From the NCBI RefSeq assembly GCF_020510445.1, contig NZ_JAHBAG010000001.1, positions 3,200,501 to 3,264,500 on the forward strand: a DNA stretch of 64,000 bases, in the 5' to 3' direction. Origin of the DNA: Hydrogenophaga taeniospiralis. GTDB lineage: Bacteria > Pseudomonadota > Gammaproteobacteria > Burkholderiales > Burkholderiaceae_C. Both the position numbers and the translations under genes were made by a program. Every line of letters starts with the position of its first letter. Position 1 is the first letter of the stretch. This document shows positions 26,692 through 34,682 of the stretch, in pieces. The notes beneath the pieces were generated by a model, which saw only the letters and a list, made by a program, of their open reading frames with translations, did no database searches and was not told the DNA's origin.

Positions 26692-27732
26692 TTAAAACTC
26701 GGTCACGACGGTGGCGCCGGCCACCGCGAAGCTGTCCATGTTCATCAGCGCATCGATGGATTGCGCGAGGCTGATCCTTTCGCCGATGAGCTTTTCGGGA
26801 GACAGCTTTCCCGAATCCATCATCGCCAGCATGGCGCCGTAGCGGTGGGCCTGCATCCCGTGGCTGCCGAGGATTTCCAGTTCGTGGGCAATCACCCGGC
26901 TCATGGGAACGGCTGGCGTGGTGTGTTCGCCCAGCATGAGGCCGACCTGAACATGTTTGCCCCGCTTCCTCAGGTTGCTGATGGAATTGAAACAGGTGGT
27001 GGGGTGACCCAGCGCGTCCAGCGACACATGCGCGCCGCCCTGGGTGATCTCGCGCACGGCCTCCGCAACGTTGGCCACCTGCGTGGCGTTCACCGTGGCC
27101 ACCGCGCCCAGTGAGCGTGCCAGGCTGAGTTTGTCGTCCGCAATGTCGATCGCCACGACGTTGGCGCCAACGGCGTTGGCAATCATGATGGCCGACAGGC
27201 CCACCCCGCCGCAGCCGTGCACCGCCACCCACTGCCCGGCCGAGGTCTTGCCCTGGTCAACCACGGCACGAAACGAGGTGGCAAACCGGCACCCGAGACT
27301 GGCCGCCGTGGCGAAATCGAGCGTTGGCGGAAGGGCCACCAGATTGATGTCCGCCTGGTGGATGGCCACGTACTCGGCAAACGAACCCCAGTGCGTGAAG
27401 CCGGGCTGAAACTGGTGGTCACATACCTGGTGGTGCCCGGCGTGGCATTCGGGGCAATGCCCGCACGCTGCCACAAACGGCACCGTGACGCGGTCGCCGA
27501 CCTTCCACTTCTGCACTTGCTGCCCCACCGCTTCCACGACGCCCGAGAACTCGTGGCCGGGAACGTGGGGGAGCTGGATGTCGGGATCGTGGCCCACCCA
27601 GCCGTGCCAGTCGCTGCGGCACACCCCCGTGGCCATGACCTTGATGACCACGCCATGAGGCTCGGGCGTGGGGTCTGGAACCTGGGCCAGCCGGGGCGGG
27701 GCGCCAAAGGTCTCGTAGAGGACTGCTTTCAT
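26692..27732 (-). CDS. Zinc-dependent alcohol dehydrogenase
   Basis: The 346-residue MDR alcohol dehydrogenase has catalytic zinc ligands in [11 protein letters not shown] and GHEFSG, a structural-zinc loop with four cysteines ([15 protein letters not shown], then the next in VCDHQF), and an NAD-binding [11 protein letters not shown]. It resembles broad-range primary alcohol dehydrogenases. It is divergent from an Lrp-type regulator, with an inverted repeat covering its start region. A partial second copy of its 3' end lies 1.9 kb away beyond the arabinofuranosidase gene. Confidence 0.92.
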   Translation of the reverse strand: MKAVLYETFGAPPRLAQVPDPTPEPHGVVIKVMATGVCRSDWHGWVGHDPDIQLPHVPGHEFSGVVEAVGQQVQKWKVGDRVTVPFVAACGHCPECHAGHHQVCDHQFQPGFTHWGSFAEYVAIHQADINLVALPPTLDFATAASLGCRFATSFRAVVDQGKTSAGQWVAVHGCGGVGLSAIMIANAVGANVVAIDIADDKLSLARSLGAVATVNATQVANVAEAVREITQGGAHVSLDALGHPTTCFNSISNLRKRGKHVQVGLMLGEHTTPAVPMSRVIAHELEILGSHGMQAHRYGAMLAMMDSGKLSPEKLIGERISLAQSIDALMNMDSFAVAGATVVTEF

Positions 27733-27736
27733 AAAA

Positions 27737-27772
27737 ATCCATCTGGTTGAATGATTTCACCAGTTTATGGAT
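27737..27772. promoter_or_regulatory. Nested inverted repeats, probable Lrp operator
   Basis: ATCCAT (27737-27742) and ATGGAT (27767-27772) enclose CTGGT (27743-27747) and ACCAG (27759-27763). The repeats lie directly upstream of the alcohol dehydrogenase start at 27732, facing the Lrp gene, where a repressor would block transcription. Confidence 0.5.
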
Positions 27773-27870
27773 TTCGCGTGATGGTAGCTTCCGTTTTTTC
27801 GCGTGCTTGTGGTCGATTTCGATAAACTCCTTCGCAGCCTGCGGTAGGCCGCTGAAGGAATCTTTCAAAC

Positions 27871-28350
27871 ATGGACGCACTGGACAAAACCGACCTCGCC
27901 ATGCTGGCCAGGCTGCAACAGGACGGCCGGCTGGCCAACACCAAGCTGGCCGAGGAACTGGCGCTGAGCGAAGCCTCGTGTTGGCGGCGGCAAAAGCGCC
28001 TGGAAGAGCTGGGGATCATCGAGGGCTACCAGGCCAACTTGAACCGCCGAAAGCTGGGCATCGGCGTCATGGCTTTCGTGCAGATCGTCTGCACCCAGCA
28101 TGGTGAAGAGGTCACGGCCCACTTTGAAAGAATCATCCGGGCCTGCCCCTACGTCGTGGACTGCCACAACATCACCGGTGAGGCGGATTTTTTGCTGAAA
28201 GTCGTGGCCAAGGATCTGGACGACTACAGCCGGTTCGTGGACAGGGTCCTGCGGCAGTTGCCGGGCGTGTTGAGCATCCGATCGAACATCTCATTGCGCG
28301 AAATGAAGGTGTCGAATCGGTTGCCGGTGCTGGATCTGCTTGGCAACTGA
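27871..28350 (+). CDS. Lrp/AsnC-family transcriptional regulator
   Basis: The 159-residue protein has an N-terminal helix-turn-helix (LDKTDLAMLARLQQDGRL, then LAEELALSEASCWRRQKRL) and a C-terminal RAM ligand-binding domain (VDCHNITGEADFLLKVVAKD). It is divergent from the zinc alcohol dehydrogenase, which it may control. Lrp-family regulators usually respond to amino acids; the effector here is unknown. Confidence 0.93.
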   Translation: MDALDKTDLAMLARLQQDGRLANTKLAEELALSEASCWRRQKRLEELGIIEGYQANLNRRKLGIGVMAFVQIVCTQHGEEVTAHFERIIRACPYVVDCHNITGEADFLLKVVAKDLDDYSRFVDRVLRQLPGVLSIRSNISLREMKVSNRLPVLDLLGN

Positions 28351-28482
28351 CCGGGTGGTTGCGCGCACGGCCCTGTTACATTTCTTCGGCAATCTGGATG
28401 CATCAGGCGCTTACAGAAGATGTGAACAAGATTTATGCGCGCCCTGCGCCATCCGCCCGGAGGGGCTTGGAGGAAAAGAGAG

Positions 28483-29109
28483 ATGACCCGTTGGATCGCT
28501 GCGCTCGTGTGCGCTGCAGGCCTGCTTGCGCCCGCCGGGGTGCTGCACGCCAAAGAATCCCCCACCGTTTTTGGCAAGCAGCTGGTGCAAGTGCATGAGC
28601 TGCCGGCCGAGGCGCTGGCCCGGTTTGCTCGCCATGATGTGGAACTGAAGGCCAAAGGCAAGAAGCCCAGCTTCATGGAGAGCGGCAGCGTGGACTGGGC
28701 TGGTCCGCCGCTCGCGCTGCCCACGTCGGGCAACCCGTACCGGCTGGTGGTGCGGGTGGCCGGCTCGGTGCCTGCTGGCGGTGATAGTGCCAGCGTGTGG
28801 ATGGCCGGTTGGAGTGAAGACGGTGCCGTTCGCGGTGCGGCGGTCACCGGCACCAGCAGTGCCGGTCACACGGCGGGGGATCGCGTGACGCTGACCGGCG
28901 CTTCTGGCCCACTGTCCTTCAAAGAGGACCGCAATCTGCAGCCGGTGCTGATGTTCCTGGGCTCCAACAACCAGCAGATCGACTCCGTGCGCCTGGAGGT
29001 GTGGTCCGGCATTGGCAAGGCCAGCTTCACGGAGCGCTTGTGGGCCTGGTTGCCGTTGCTGACGGGGCTGGTCTTCCTTGGCGTCTTCTTCTGGTTTCGA
29101 CGCAACTGA
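28483..29109 (+). CDS. Membrane-anchored periplasmic protein of unknown function
   Basis: I do not recognise a family. The 208-residue protein has a signal peptide (MTRWIAALVCAAGLLAPAG, then VLHA), a periplasmic beta-rich region of about 150 residues, and a C-terminal transmembrane helix (LPLLTGLVFLGVFFWF) ending in RRN, which orients the tail to the cytoplasm. I chose ATG 28483, preceded by GGAGGAAAAGAG. The region between about 60 and 150 resembles a carbohydrate- or ligand-binding sandwich in composition only. It lies between an Lrp gene and a Sel1-repeat gene, and context gives no function. Confidence 0.75.
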   Translation: MTRWIAALVCAAGLLAPAGVLHAKESPTVFGKQLVQVHELPAEALARFARHDVELKAKGKKPSFMESGSVDWAGPPLALPTSGNPYRLVVRVAGSVPAGGDSASVWMAGWSEDGAVRGAAVTGTSSAGHTAGDRVTLTGASGPLSFKEDRNLQPVLMFLGSNNQQIDSVRLEVWSGIGKASFTERLWAWLPLLTGLVFLGVFFWFRRN

Positions 29110-29129
29110 CAGCTCACCCCCGAGGCGGA

Positions 29130-30065
29130 TCAGTGGAACGGGAACAGTTGGCCCGGTTTCCACGCGGCCGCCCAGTCGCGGGCCTTCAACACGTCGGCAG
29201 CGGGCATCGTTTCTGCCAGCTTCTTGGCTTTGTACTCGGCCCAATGGGGAGATCTGTCGCTGGGAGCGAATACGGGCACGCGGGGCTCCGCGTTCCATGC
29301 CTGGTGGGCCAGTTCCAGCAGCATGAGGCCGGCCACCGGCTCGGCCGGCATCCCAGGCGCGCCGTTGCCGTACAACAGGCCCAGGGCAAATAGCGCGTAG
29401 GCATTGCCTTGCCGCGCGGCGACGCGGTAGAGGTTTGCAGCCTCTCCAATGTTGCGTGGCGTGTCCCGGCCCATTTCGTGCGCCAGCCCCAGGTGGACAT
29501 AGGCAAGCAGCGAGCCTTCGCGCGCGGCCAGCCGCATCCAGTGCTCCGCCTTGGGCGCATCGGTGGGCGCGTGCCCATAGCCGCGGTAGGCAACGCCCAG
29601 CGCCATCATTGCGTCGGGATGCCCCTCGGCAGCACGCCGCTCCAGCAGCGCCAGGCCCTCGGCGGGCTTGGCCATGCGCAAGTGGTGCTCGGCCAGCTCG
29701 ATGTCTGCCTGGATGGCCAGTTCGTCGGCGGCTTTGGCCACAGCGGCTTGCCGTGCCGCCACTTCGGGCGCGGCAGCCTGCTGGGCGGCGCGCGCGGCAC
29801 GCTGCTGCCAGGTCCACCACCCTGTCCCGGCCAGCGCTGCGGCCAGCAGCAGCCAGGGCAGTCGCGAGGGCCGGGTCTGCCTGCGTTGCGCCTGCGCGGA
29901 CGCCTCGGCCCGTAGCGCCGCCCGTTCCCTCGTGGCCGTGGGCAGCGCGACCTTGTCGTAGGCGATGCCGCAACGTGGGCATTGCCAAGCCGGCGTGCTG
30001 TCGTCCGTGCGCCGGCGGTAGCTGCACTTGGGGCAAGTGCGCCCGCCCGTGGCCGTGGTAGGCAT
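29130..30065 (-). CDS. Zinc-ribbon, single-pass membrane protein with Sel1/TPR repeats
   Basis: The N-terminus has a zinc ribbon (CPKC, then CPRCG 19 residues later) like the MJ0042 finger-tip motif. It is followed by a basic stretch, a transmembrane segment (PWLLLAAALAGTGWWTW), an Ala/Gln-rich coiled-coil-like region and several Sel1-type repeats (DAMMALGVAYRGYGHAPTDA, SLLAYVHLGLAHEMGRDTP, NAYALFALGLLYGNGAPGMP). Sel1 repeats usually mediate protein contacts. The start is uncertain: ATG 30065 gives 311 residues and begins just before the zinc ribbon. A GTG at 30191 with GGAG upstream would add 42 residues of low complexity. Function unknown. Confidence 0.75.
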   Translation of the reverse strand: MPTTATGGRTCPKCSYRRRTDDSTPAWQCPRCGIAYDKVALPTATRERAALRAEASAQAQRRQTRPSRLPWLLLAAALAGTGWWTWQQRAARAAQQAAAPEVAARQAAVAKAADELAIQADIELAEHHLRMAKPAEGLALLERRAAEGHPDAMMALGVAYRGYGHAPTDAPKAEHWMRLAAREGSLLAYVHLGLAHEMGRDTPRNIGEAANLYRVAARQGNAYALFALGLLYGNGAPGMPAEPVAGLMLLELAHQAWNAEPRVPVFAPSDRSPHWAEYKAKKLAETMPAADVLKARDWAAAWKPGQLFPFH

Positions 30066-30341
30066 GGCAGCGGACGTGGGGGACAGCGACAGGGCGACGG
30101 GCTGGGTGTTTTTCACGGTGCGGATCTCCTCGGCCGTGAGTGTATGTGCGGCTCCGGGCCCCCCATGTCCCAGACCCAGACCCGGACCCACGCCCGCTCC
30201 GACGACGGGAACCTACGTGTGCGTGACGGGAAGACGATGGTCGACGTGGTACCACACAGCACAGTCCCGTTCGGTTGCGGTCACTCGAGGCAGCATGGCG
30301 GCCCAGCCGATGCTGACGCCAGGGGCGTTCGTGGAGCCGGT

Positions 30342-32291
30342 CTACCCGCGCGGATCGCCGCAGACAGCCAACTCCGGGTCTGACTTGAGCCGGCGGTACA
30401 GCGTGGCGCGCCCCATGCCCAGCAAGGCGGCTGCCGCGGTGACGTTGCCCCGGGTCTGTTGCAAGGCGGTCGCGATGGCCTTGCGCTGGGCGTCGTGGAT
30501 CGACGGTCCGGCTGTGGTGCCGGAAGGTTGCGGGGGGGATGGCGTTGTTGGGGATGCTGCCGCCGCAGGCAACGCCTGCCCAAAGTCGTCCAGCGTCAGG
30601 GGGCGCAGCAGTTCGGCCACCGCGAAAGCCAGCGTCAGCGCGTGCCGCAACTGGCGCACGTTGCCGGGCCAGGGGTGCTGGCGCAGCTGGACGCGCAGCG
30701 GAGCGCTCAGGCGGGATGCGTCGGCGCCGATCTGGTGGCACAGGCTGTCCACGATGGCGTCGAAATCGTCGCGCTCGCGCAGCGGGGGCACCGCCAGCAC
30801 GAAGCCGCTGATGCGGTAGACCAGGTCTTCGCGAAAGCGCCCCTCGGCCACCAGGGCCTGCAGGTTGCGGTGCGTGGCGCAGACCACCCGCACGTCCACT
30901 GCGCGCGGCTGCGTGGCGCCCACGGGCAACACCTCGCCTCGGTCCAGCACCCGCAGCAGGGCCACCTGCAGCGGCAGGGGCATGTCGCCGATCTCGTCCA
31001 GGAACACCGTGCCGCCCCGCGCCGCTTCGAACTTGCCGATGCTGCCGCCGCGCACGGCGCCGGTGAAGGCGCCTTCCACGTGGCCGAACAGCTCGGACGC
31101 AATCAGCTCGGGCGTGAGCGCGCCGCAGTTGATGGCCAGAAACGGCGCCTGCGCACGCTGGCTGGCCTGGTGCAGGGCTCGGGCGGCCACCTCTTTGCCG
31201 GCACCGGTTTCGCCCGTCACCAGCACGGGCAGACCCGCTTCGAGGGCGCGCAGCGCCACGGGGTGCTCCGGCGCCAGCGGGGTGGTGGCCCCGGTGGGGG
31301 TGACGGTGAGGGGGGCGGTGCGGGGCGCGCTGGCGGGAACCGCCGGGCTGACCGACGCCCGGGCCGCTGGGCGCTGGGGCAGGGAGACGCCTTGCAGGCG
31401 CACCCCACCGTGCATTTGCAGGGGAAGCCTGCCGGCGGGCTGGCGGCTGGCCCTGGAGGCCCAGGCGTCAAAGCGCCCTTCGAACAGGTCTTCAAAGGTG
31501 CAGCCTTCGCGGAGCACCGGCATGTCGAACAGGTGGCGGGCGGCGCCGTTGGCGGCCAGCAGCACGCCGTCGCGGTCAAAGGCGAGGGCGGCGCCCTGGG
31601 TGTCGGGCAGCTCGATTCTCATGAAGACGGGCAGGGCGTCGAACAGCCGCTGCTCGATCTGCTGGGCGCACTGGTGGGTGAGCCCCATCACGCCGGTCAC
31701 CAGCTGCGGCGCGTCGCGGGTCACGTCCACCGTGCCCATCAGGCGCCCGCGCGGGTCGAACACCGGCGCAGCGCAGCAATGAAAGATCTGGTTGTTGGCG
31801 AAGTAGTGCTCGGGGCCCAGCACGCGCACCGTGCGTTGTTCGGCCAGCGCCACGGCCATGGCGCTGGTGCCGATGGCCGCTTCCGACACATCGACCCCGG
31901 GGCGAAACGCCTGGCGCATGGGTTGGCAGTGGCGGTCCAGCGCGCCGGCCACCGCCAGCACCTGGCCCACGGTGTCGGTCAGCAGCACGGCATAGCCCAC
32001 GTCGGACACGCGCCCGGCCAACACGTCGAGCTCGGGGCGGGCGGCCTGCAGCAGCCGGTGTTCCCGCTCCAGCAGGGCGCTCAGGTGGCTGCGCTCCACC
32101 GGGTCGAACACCACATGTTCCTGGGGCGCGCGGCCAGACTGCCGGCAACGCTCCCACGACCGCAGCAGGGGCTGCTCCAGCAGCCCGACGGGCAGCTGGC
32201 CCTCGTTGAAATAGTGCTGGCGGGCTTCCCAGATGCGCTCGGGCCGGTAGTCGATGCGCGGACTCGGCAGGACTGGGGTGCGGTGGTTCAT
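30342..32291 (-). CDS. Sigma-54-dependent activator (AcoR-like enhancer-binding protein)
   Basis: The 649-residue protein has an N-terminal GAF-type sensory region ([20 protein letters not shown], then [17 protein letters not shown]), a PAS-like segment and a AAA+ core. The core has Walker A GETGAGKE, the sigma-54 contact loop EGAFTGAV and Walker [13 protein letters not shown] Fis-type helix-turn-helix ends the protein ([20 protein letters not shown]). It is divergent from the aldehyde dehydrogenase operon, which has a perfect -24/-12 promoter and upstream activator sites, so it almost certainly drives that operon. The AcoR-like layout suggests that it senses a small alcohol, ketone or aldehyde. 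Confidence 0.95.
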   Translation of the reverse strand: MNHRTPVLPSPRIDYRPERIWEARQHYFNEGQLPVGLLEQPLLRSWERCRQSGRAPQEHVVFDPVERSHLSALLEREHRLLQAARPELDVLAGRVSDVGYAVLLTDTVGQVLAVAGALDRHCQPMRQAFRPGVDVSEAAIGTSAMAVALAEQRTVRVLGPEHYFANNQIFHCCAAPVFDPRGRLMGTVDVTRDAPQLVTGVMGLTHQCAQQIEQRLFDALPVFMRIELPDTQGAALAFDRDGVLLAANGAARHLFDMPVLREGCTFEDLFEGRFDAWASRASRQPAGRLPLQMHGGVRLQGVSLPQRPAARASVSPAVPASAPRTAPLTVTPTGATTPLAPEHPVALRALEAGLPVLVTGETGAGKEVAARALHQASQRAQAPFLAINCGALTPELIASELFGHVEGAFTGAVRGGSIGKFEAARGGTVFLDEIGDMPLPLQVALLRVLDRGEVLPVGATQPRAVDVRVVCATHRNLQALVAEGRFREDLVYRISGFVLAVPPLRERDDFDAIVDSLCHQIGADASRLSAPLRVQLRQHPWPGNVRQLRHALTLAFAVAELLRPLTLDDFGQALPAAAASPTTPSPPQPSGTTAGPSIHDAQRKAIATALQQTRGNVTAAAALLGMGRATLYRRLKSDPELAVCGDPRG

Positions 32292-32363
32292 GGGCGGCAG
32301 CGGGGTGGGTTTGATGCACTTTAGTTCATGCTGCTGGCGGCCTCATGCGGGTTTACCCGGCGT

Positions 32364-32412
32364 TGAGACGGTTCGTCCCGGGCTGAGACGAAACAGGCGT
32401 CTCGATGAGACG
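32364..32412. promoter_or_regulatory. Upstream activator sites for the sigma-54 activator
   Basis: TGAGACG occurs three times, at 32364-32370, 32384-32390 and 32406-32412, spaced by 20 and 22 bases (two helical turns). The third forms a perfect inverted repeat with CGTCTC at 32398-32403 (CGTCTC-GAT-GAGACG). The first has a near-match, CGTCCC. The cluster begins about 110-155 bases upstream of the -24/-12 promoter, the usual enhancer distance. Confidence 0.8.
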
Positions 32413-32520
32413 TTTTCGCCGGTGGCAGAGGGTGAGAAAGCGCGATGGGCAGCCGCCAAGGGGCACAAAACCCCGGACAAACCCGCAGAAAGGGGGCTCG
32501 CATGCACTGGATTGCCGTTT

Positions 32521-32535
32521 TGGCACACCGCTTGC
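32521..32535 (+). promoter_or_regulatory. Sigma-54 (-24/-12) promoter of the aldehyde dehydrogenase operon
   Basis: TGGCAC-N5-TTGC is an exact match to the -24/-12 consensus. It lies 52 bases before the aldehyde dehydrogenase start at 32588 and downstream of the repeated activator sites. Confidence 0.93.
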
Positions 32536-32587
32536 AGAAACGCCACCGGTGACCCACCACGAACACATACCGATACGGAGACAACCC

Positions 32588-34048
32588 ATGAGCGTCAGCA
32601 GCCCCGCAATTTGGTCAGGCAAGATTTTCAGCAACGGATGGACAGACGCCGCTGGCGGCGTGCAGGCCGTGCGGGAACCGGCCACCGGCCAGTCCCTGGA
32701 ACGAACCGGCATCGCCAATCCGGCCGACGTGAACCGCGCCGCCGCCGGCGCCAAGGCCGCCCGCGCCGCCTGGGCTGCCACGCCCTTCGACCAGCGCGCG
32801 GCGGTGATGCGCGAGGCCGCGCGTTTGCTGAAAGAGCGCGCCGCCGACATCAACACCTGGAACATCCGCGAATGCGGCTCCATCGGCCCCAAGGCCGAAT
32901 GGGAACTGCACGCTACCTACGAGCAGATGCTGATGGCCGCCGCCCTGCCCATGCAGGCCAACGGACAGCTGTTCCCCTCGTCCATGCCCGGGCGCACCAA
33001 CCTCTGGCGCCGTGTGCCCATGGGCACGGTGGGGGTGATCGCTCCGTGGAACTTCCCGCTGCTGCTGGCCATGCGCTCGGTGGCGCCGGCGCTGGCACTG
33101 GGCAATGCCGTGCTGCTCAAGCCCGACGCCCAGACGGCGGTGACTGGCGGCCACCTGATTGCCCAGGTGTTTGCCGACGCGGGCCTGCCCGACGGCGTGC
33201 TGCACGTCTTGCCGGGCGGCCCCGAAACGGGGGACGCCGTGGTGCGCCACCCAGACGTGACCATGATTTCCTTCACCGGCTCGACGGCGGTGGGCAAGAG
33301 CATCGGCGCCACCTGTGGCGGGCTGCTGAAAAAGGTGGCGCTGGAGCTGGGTGGCAACAACGCCCTCATCGTGCTGGACGACGCCAACCTGGACGCCGCC
33401 GCCTCCAACGGCGCCTGGGGTGCCTTTTTGCACCAGGGGCAGATCTGCATGCAGGCCGGGCGGCACCTGGTGCAGCGCAAAGTGGCCGAGGCCTATGCCG
33501 AGAAGCTGGTCCAGCGGGCGAAGGCGCTCTACGTGGGCGACCCACACGCCGGCCCCGCGCACCTGGGCCCGATCATCAACGCCAAACAGTGCAACCGCGT
33601 GCAGGACATCGTGGACCGGAGTGTGGCCCAGGGCGCCCGGCTGCTGACCGGCGGCACGCACGAGGGCCTGTTCTTCCAGCCCACGGTGTTGTCGGGCGTG
33701 ACCGCCGACATGCCTGCGTTCGCCGACGAGATCTTTGGCCCCGTGGCCCCCATCACGGTGTTCGACACCGAGGACGAGGCGGTCGAGCTGGTCAACGCCT
33801 CGCCCTACGGGCTGGCGGCGGCCATCCACAGCGCCAACGTGTCGCGCGCCATGGCCGTGGCCAACCGGCTGCACACCGGAATGATCCACGTCAACGACCA
33901 GACCGTGAACAACGAATTCCACGTGCCCTTTGGTGGCATGGGCGCCTCGGGCAACGGCGGGCGCTTTGGCGGCCCGGCCAACCTGGACGAGTTCACCCAG
34001 ACCCAGTGGGTCAGCGTGATGGAGCAACCCATCGTCTACCCCTTCTGA
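32588..34048 (+). CDS. NAD(P)-dependent aldehyde dehydrogenase
   Basis: The 486-residue enzyme oxidises an aldehyde to the acid. It has the family motifs VIAPWNFPLLLAM, FTGSTAVGKS, LELGGNNALIV (general base Glu) and HQGQICMQAGR (nucleophile Cys), and ends with FGGPANLDEFT. The sequence resembles the benzaldehyde/vanillin dehydrogenase group. I chose ATG 32588, which follows the sigma-54 promoter; an in-frame codon at 32405 lies upstream of the promoter and cannot be used from it. It heads the operon with the Tat subunit, GMC oxidoreductase and hydrolase, and would take the aldehyde produced by the GMC enzyme. Confidence 0.95.
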   Translation: MSVSSPAIWSGKIFSNGWTDAAGGVQAVREPATGQSLERTGIANPADVNRAAAGAKAARAAWAATPFDQRAAVMREAARLLKERAADINTWNIRECGSIGPKAEWELHATYEQMLMAAALPMQANGQLFPSSMPGRTNLWRRVPMGTVGVIAPWNFPLLLAMRSVAPALALGNAVLLKPDAQTAVTGGHLIAQVFADAGLPDGVLHVLPGGPETGDAVVRHPDVTMISFTGSTAVGKSIGATCGGLLKKVALELGGNNALIVLDDANLDAAASNGAWGAFLHQGQICMQAGRHLVQRKVAEAYAEKLVQRAKALYVGDPHAGPAHLGPIINAKQCNRVQDIVDRSVAQGARLLTGGTHEGLFFQPTVLSGVTADMPAFADEIFGPVAPITVFDTEDEAVELVNASPYGLAAAIHSANVSRAMAVANRLHTGMIHVNDQTVNNEFHVPFGGMGASGNGGRFGGPANLDEFTQTQWVSVMEQPIVYPF

Positions 34049-34076
34049 CCCCACGGACGCCAAGAGGACACACACC

Positions 34077-34661
34077 ATGCATCTGGACACCCCATCCCCT
34101 TTAAACCAGGCCCTGCAGATCGTCGGGCGCCTGTCGCGCCGCGACTTCATGGCCTTTGCCGGTGCCGCCGTGGGCGTGGTCGCCGGTGGCGCCGCGTCGG
34201 TGGCGCAGGCCCAGGCCCCGGCGCTCAAGAGCATCAATCCCGCCGAGGCCGCCATCTTCCGCCGCGTGGCCGAGGTGGTGCTGCCGGTGGGCGGCAGCGC
34301 GCTGGCGCCCTGGACCCCCGAGGTGCTGCTGGGCACGCTGGACGCGGCCCTGCTGGGCACCATGGCGCCCCACGTGCTGGCGGGCCTCAAGGGCGGGCTG
34401 CAGTATTTCAACGAAGGCCCGGTGGCGCAGCACGGCAAGCGCTTCACGGCGCTGGACGACGCCACCGCCACCGCCTTTCTGGACGCCTGGGGCAACGCCA
34501 AAGAGGTGCCGCACCGCGCGCTGGCCTCGGGCCTGAAGAAGCTGGTGCAGCTGTCGTACTGGGCCAACCCCGCGTCCTGGGCGCCGCTCGAATACGACGG
34601 CCCGATGTCCCAACGCAACGGTCTGAAGTCCCTCGGCAACGCCCCGCTGCCCACGCGCTGA
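34077..34661 (+). CDS. Gluconate 2-dehydrogenase subunit 3-like Tat-exported protein
   Basis: The 194-residue protein has a twin-arginine signal (LSRRDFMAFAGAAVG, then cleavage near AQAQA) and a small helical domain like the gamma subunit of flavin-dependent gluconate or glucose dehydrogenases. In those complexes the gamma subunit carries the catalytic GMC subunit through the Tat system. The next gene is a GMC oxidoreductase without its own signal, which fits this role well. A cytochrome c subunit, normally the third partner, is absent nearby. Confidence 0.85.
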   Translation: MHLDTPSPLNQALQIVGRLSRRDFMAFAGAAVGVVAGGAASVAQAQAPALKSINPAEAAIFRRVAEVVLPVGGSALAPWTPEVLLGTLDAALLGTMAPHVLAGLKGGLQYFNEGPVAQHGKRFTALDDATATAFLDAWGNAKEVPHRALASGLKKLVQLSYWANPASWAPLEYDGPMSQRNGLKSLGNAPLPTR

Positions 34662-34682
34662 GCCCCCCACATCGGAGACAAC

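Noticed and set aside
30066..30341. Gap between the Sel1 gene and the sigma-54 activator, with short CAGACC repeats
   Set aside because: No gene with a plausible start and domain; the repeats are too short and few to call. It may contain the upstream extension of the Sel1-gene start discussed there.
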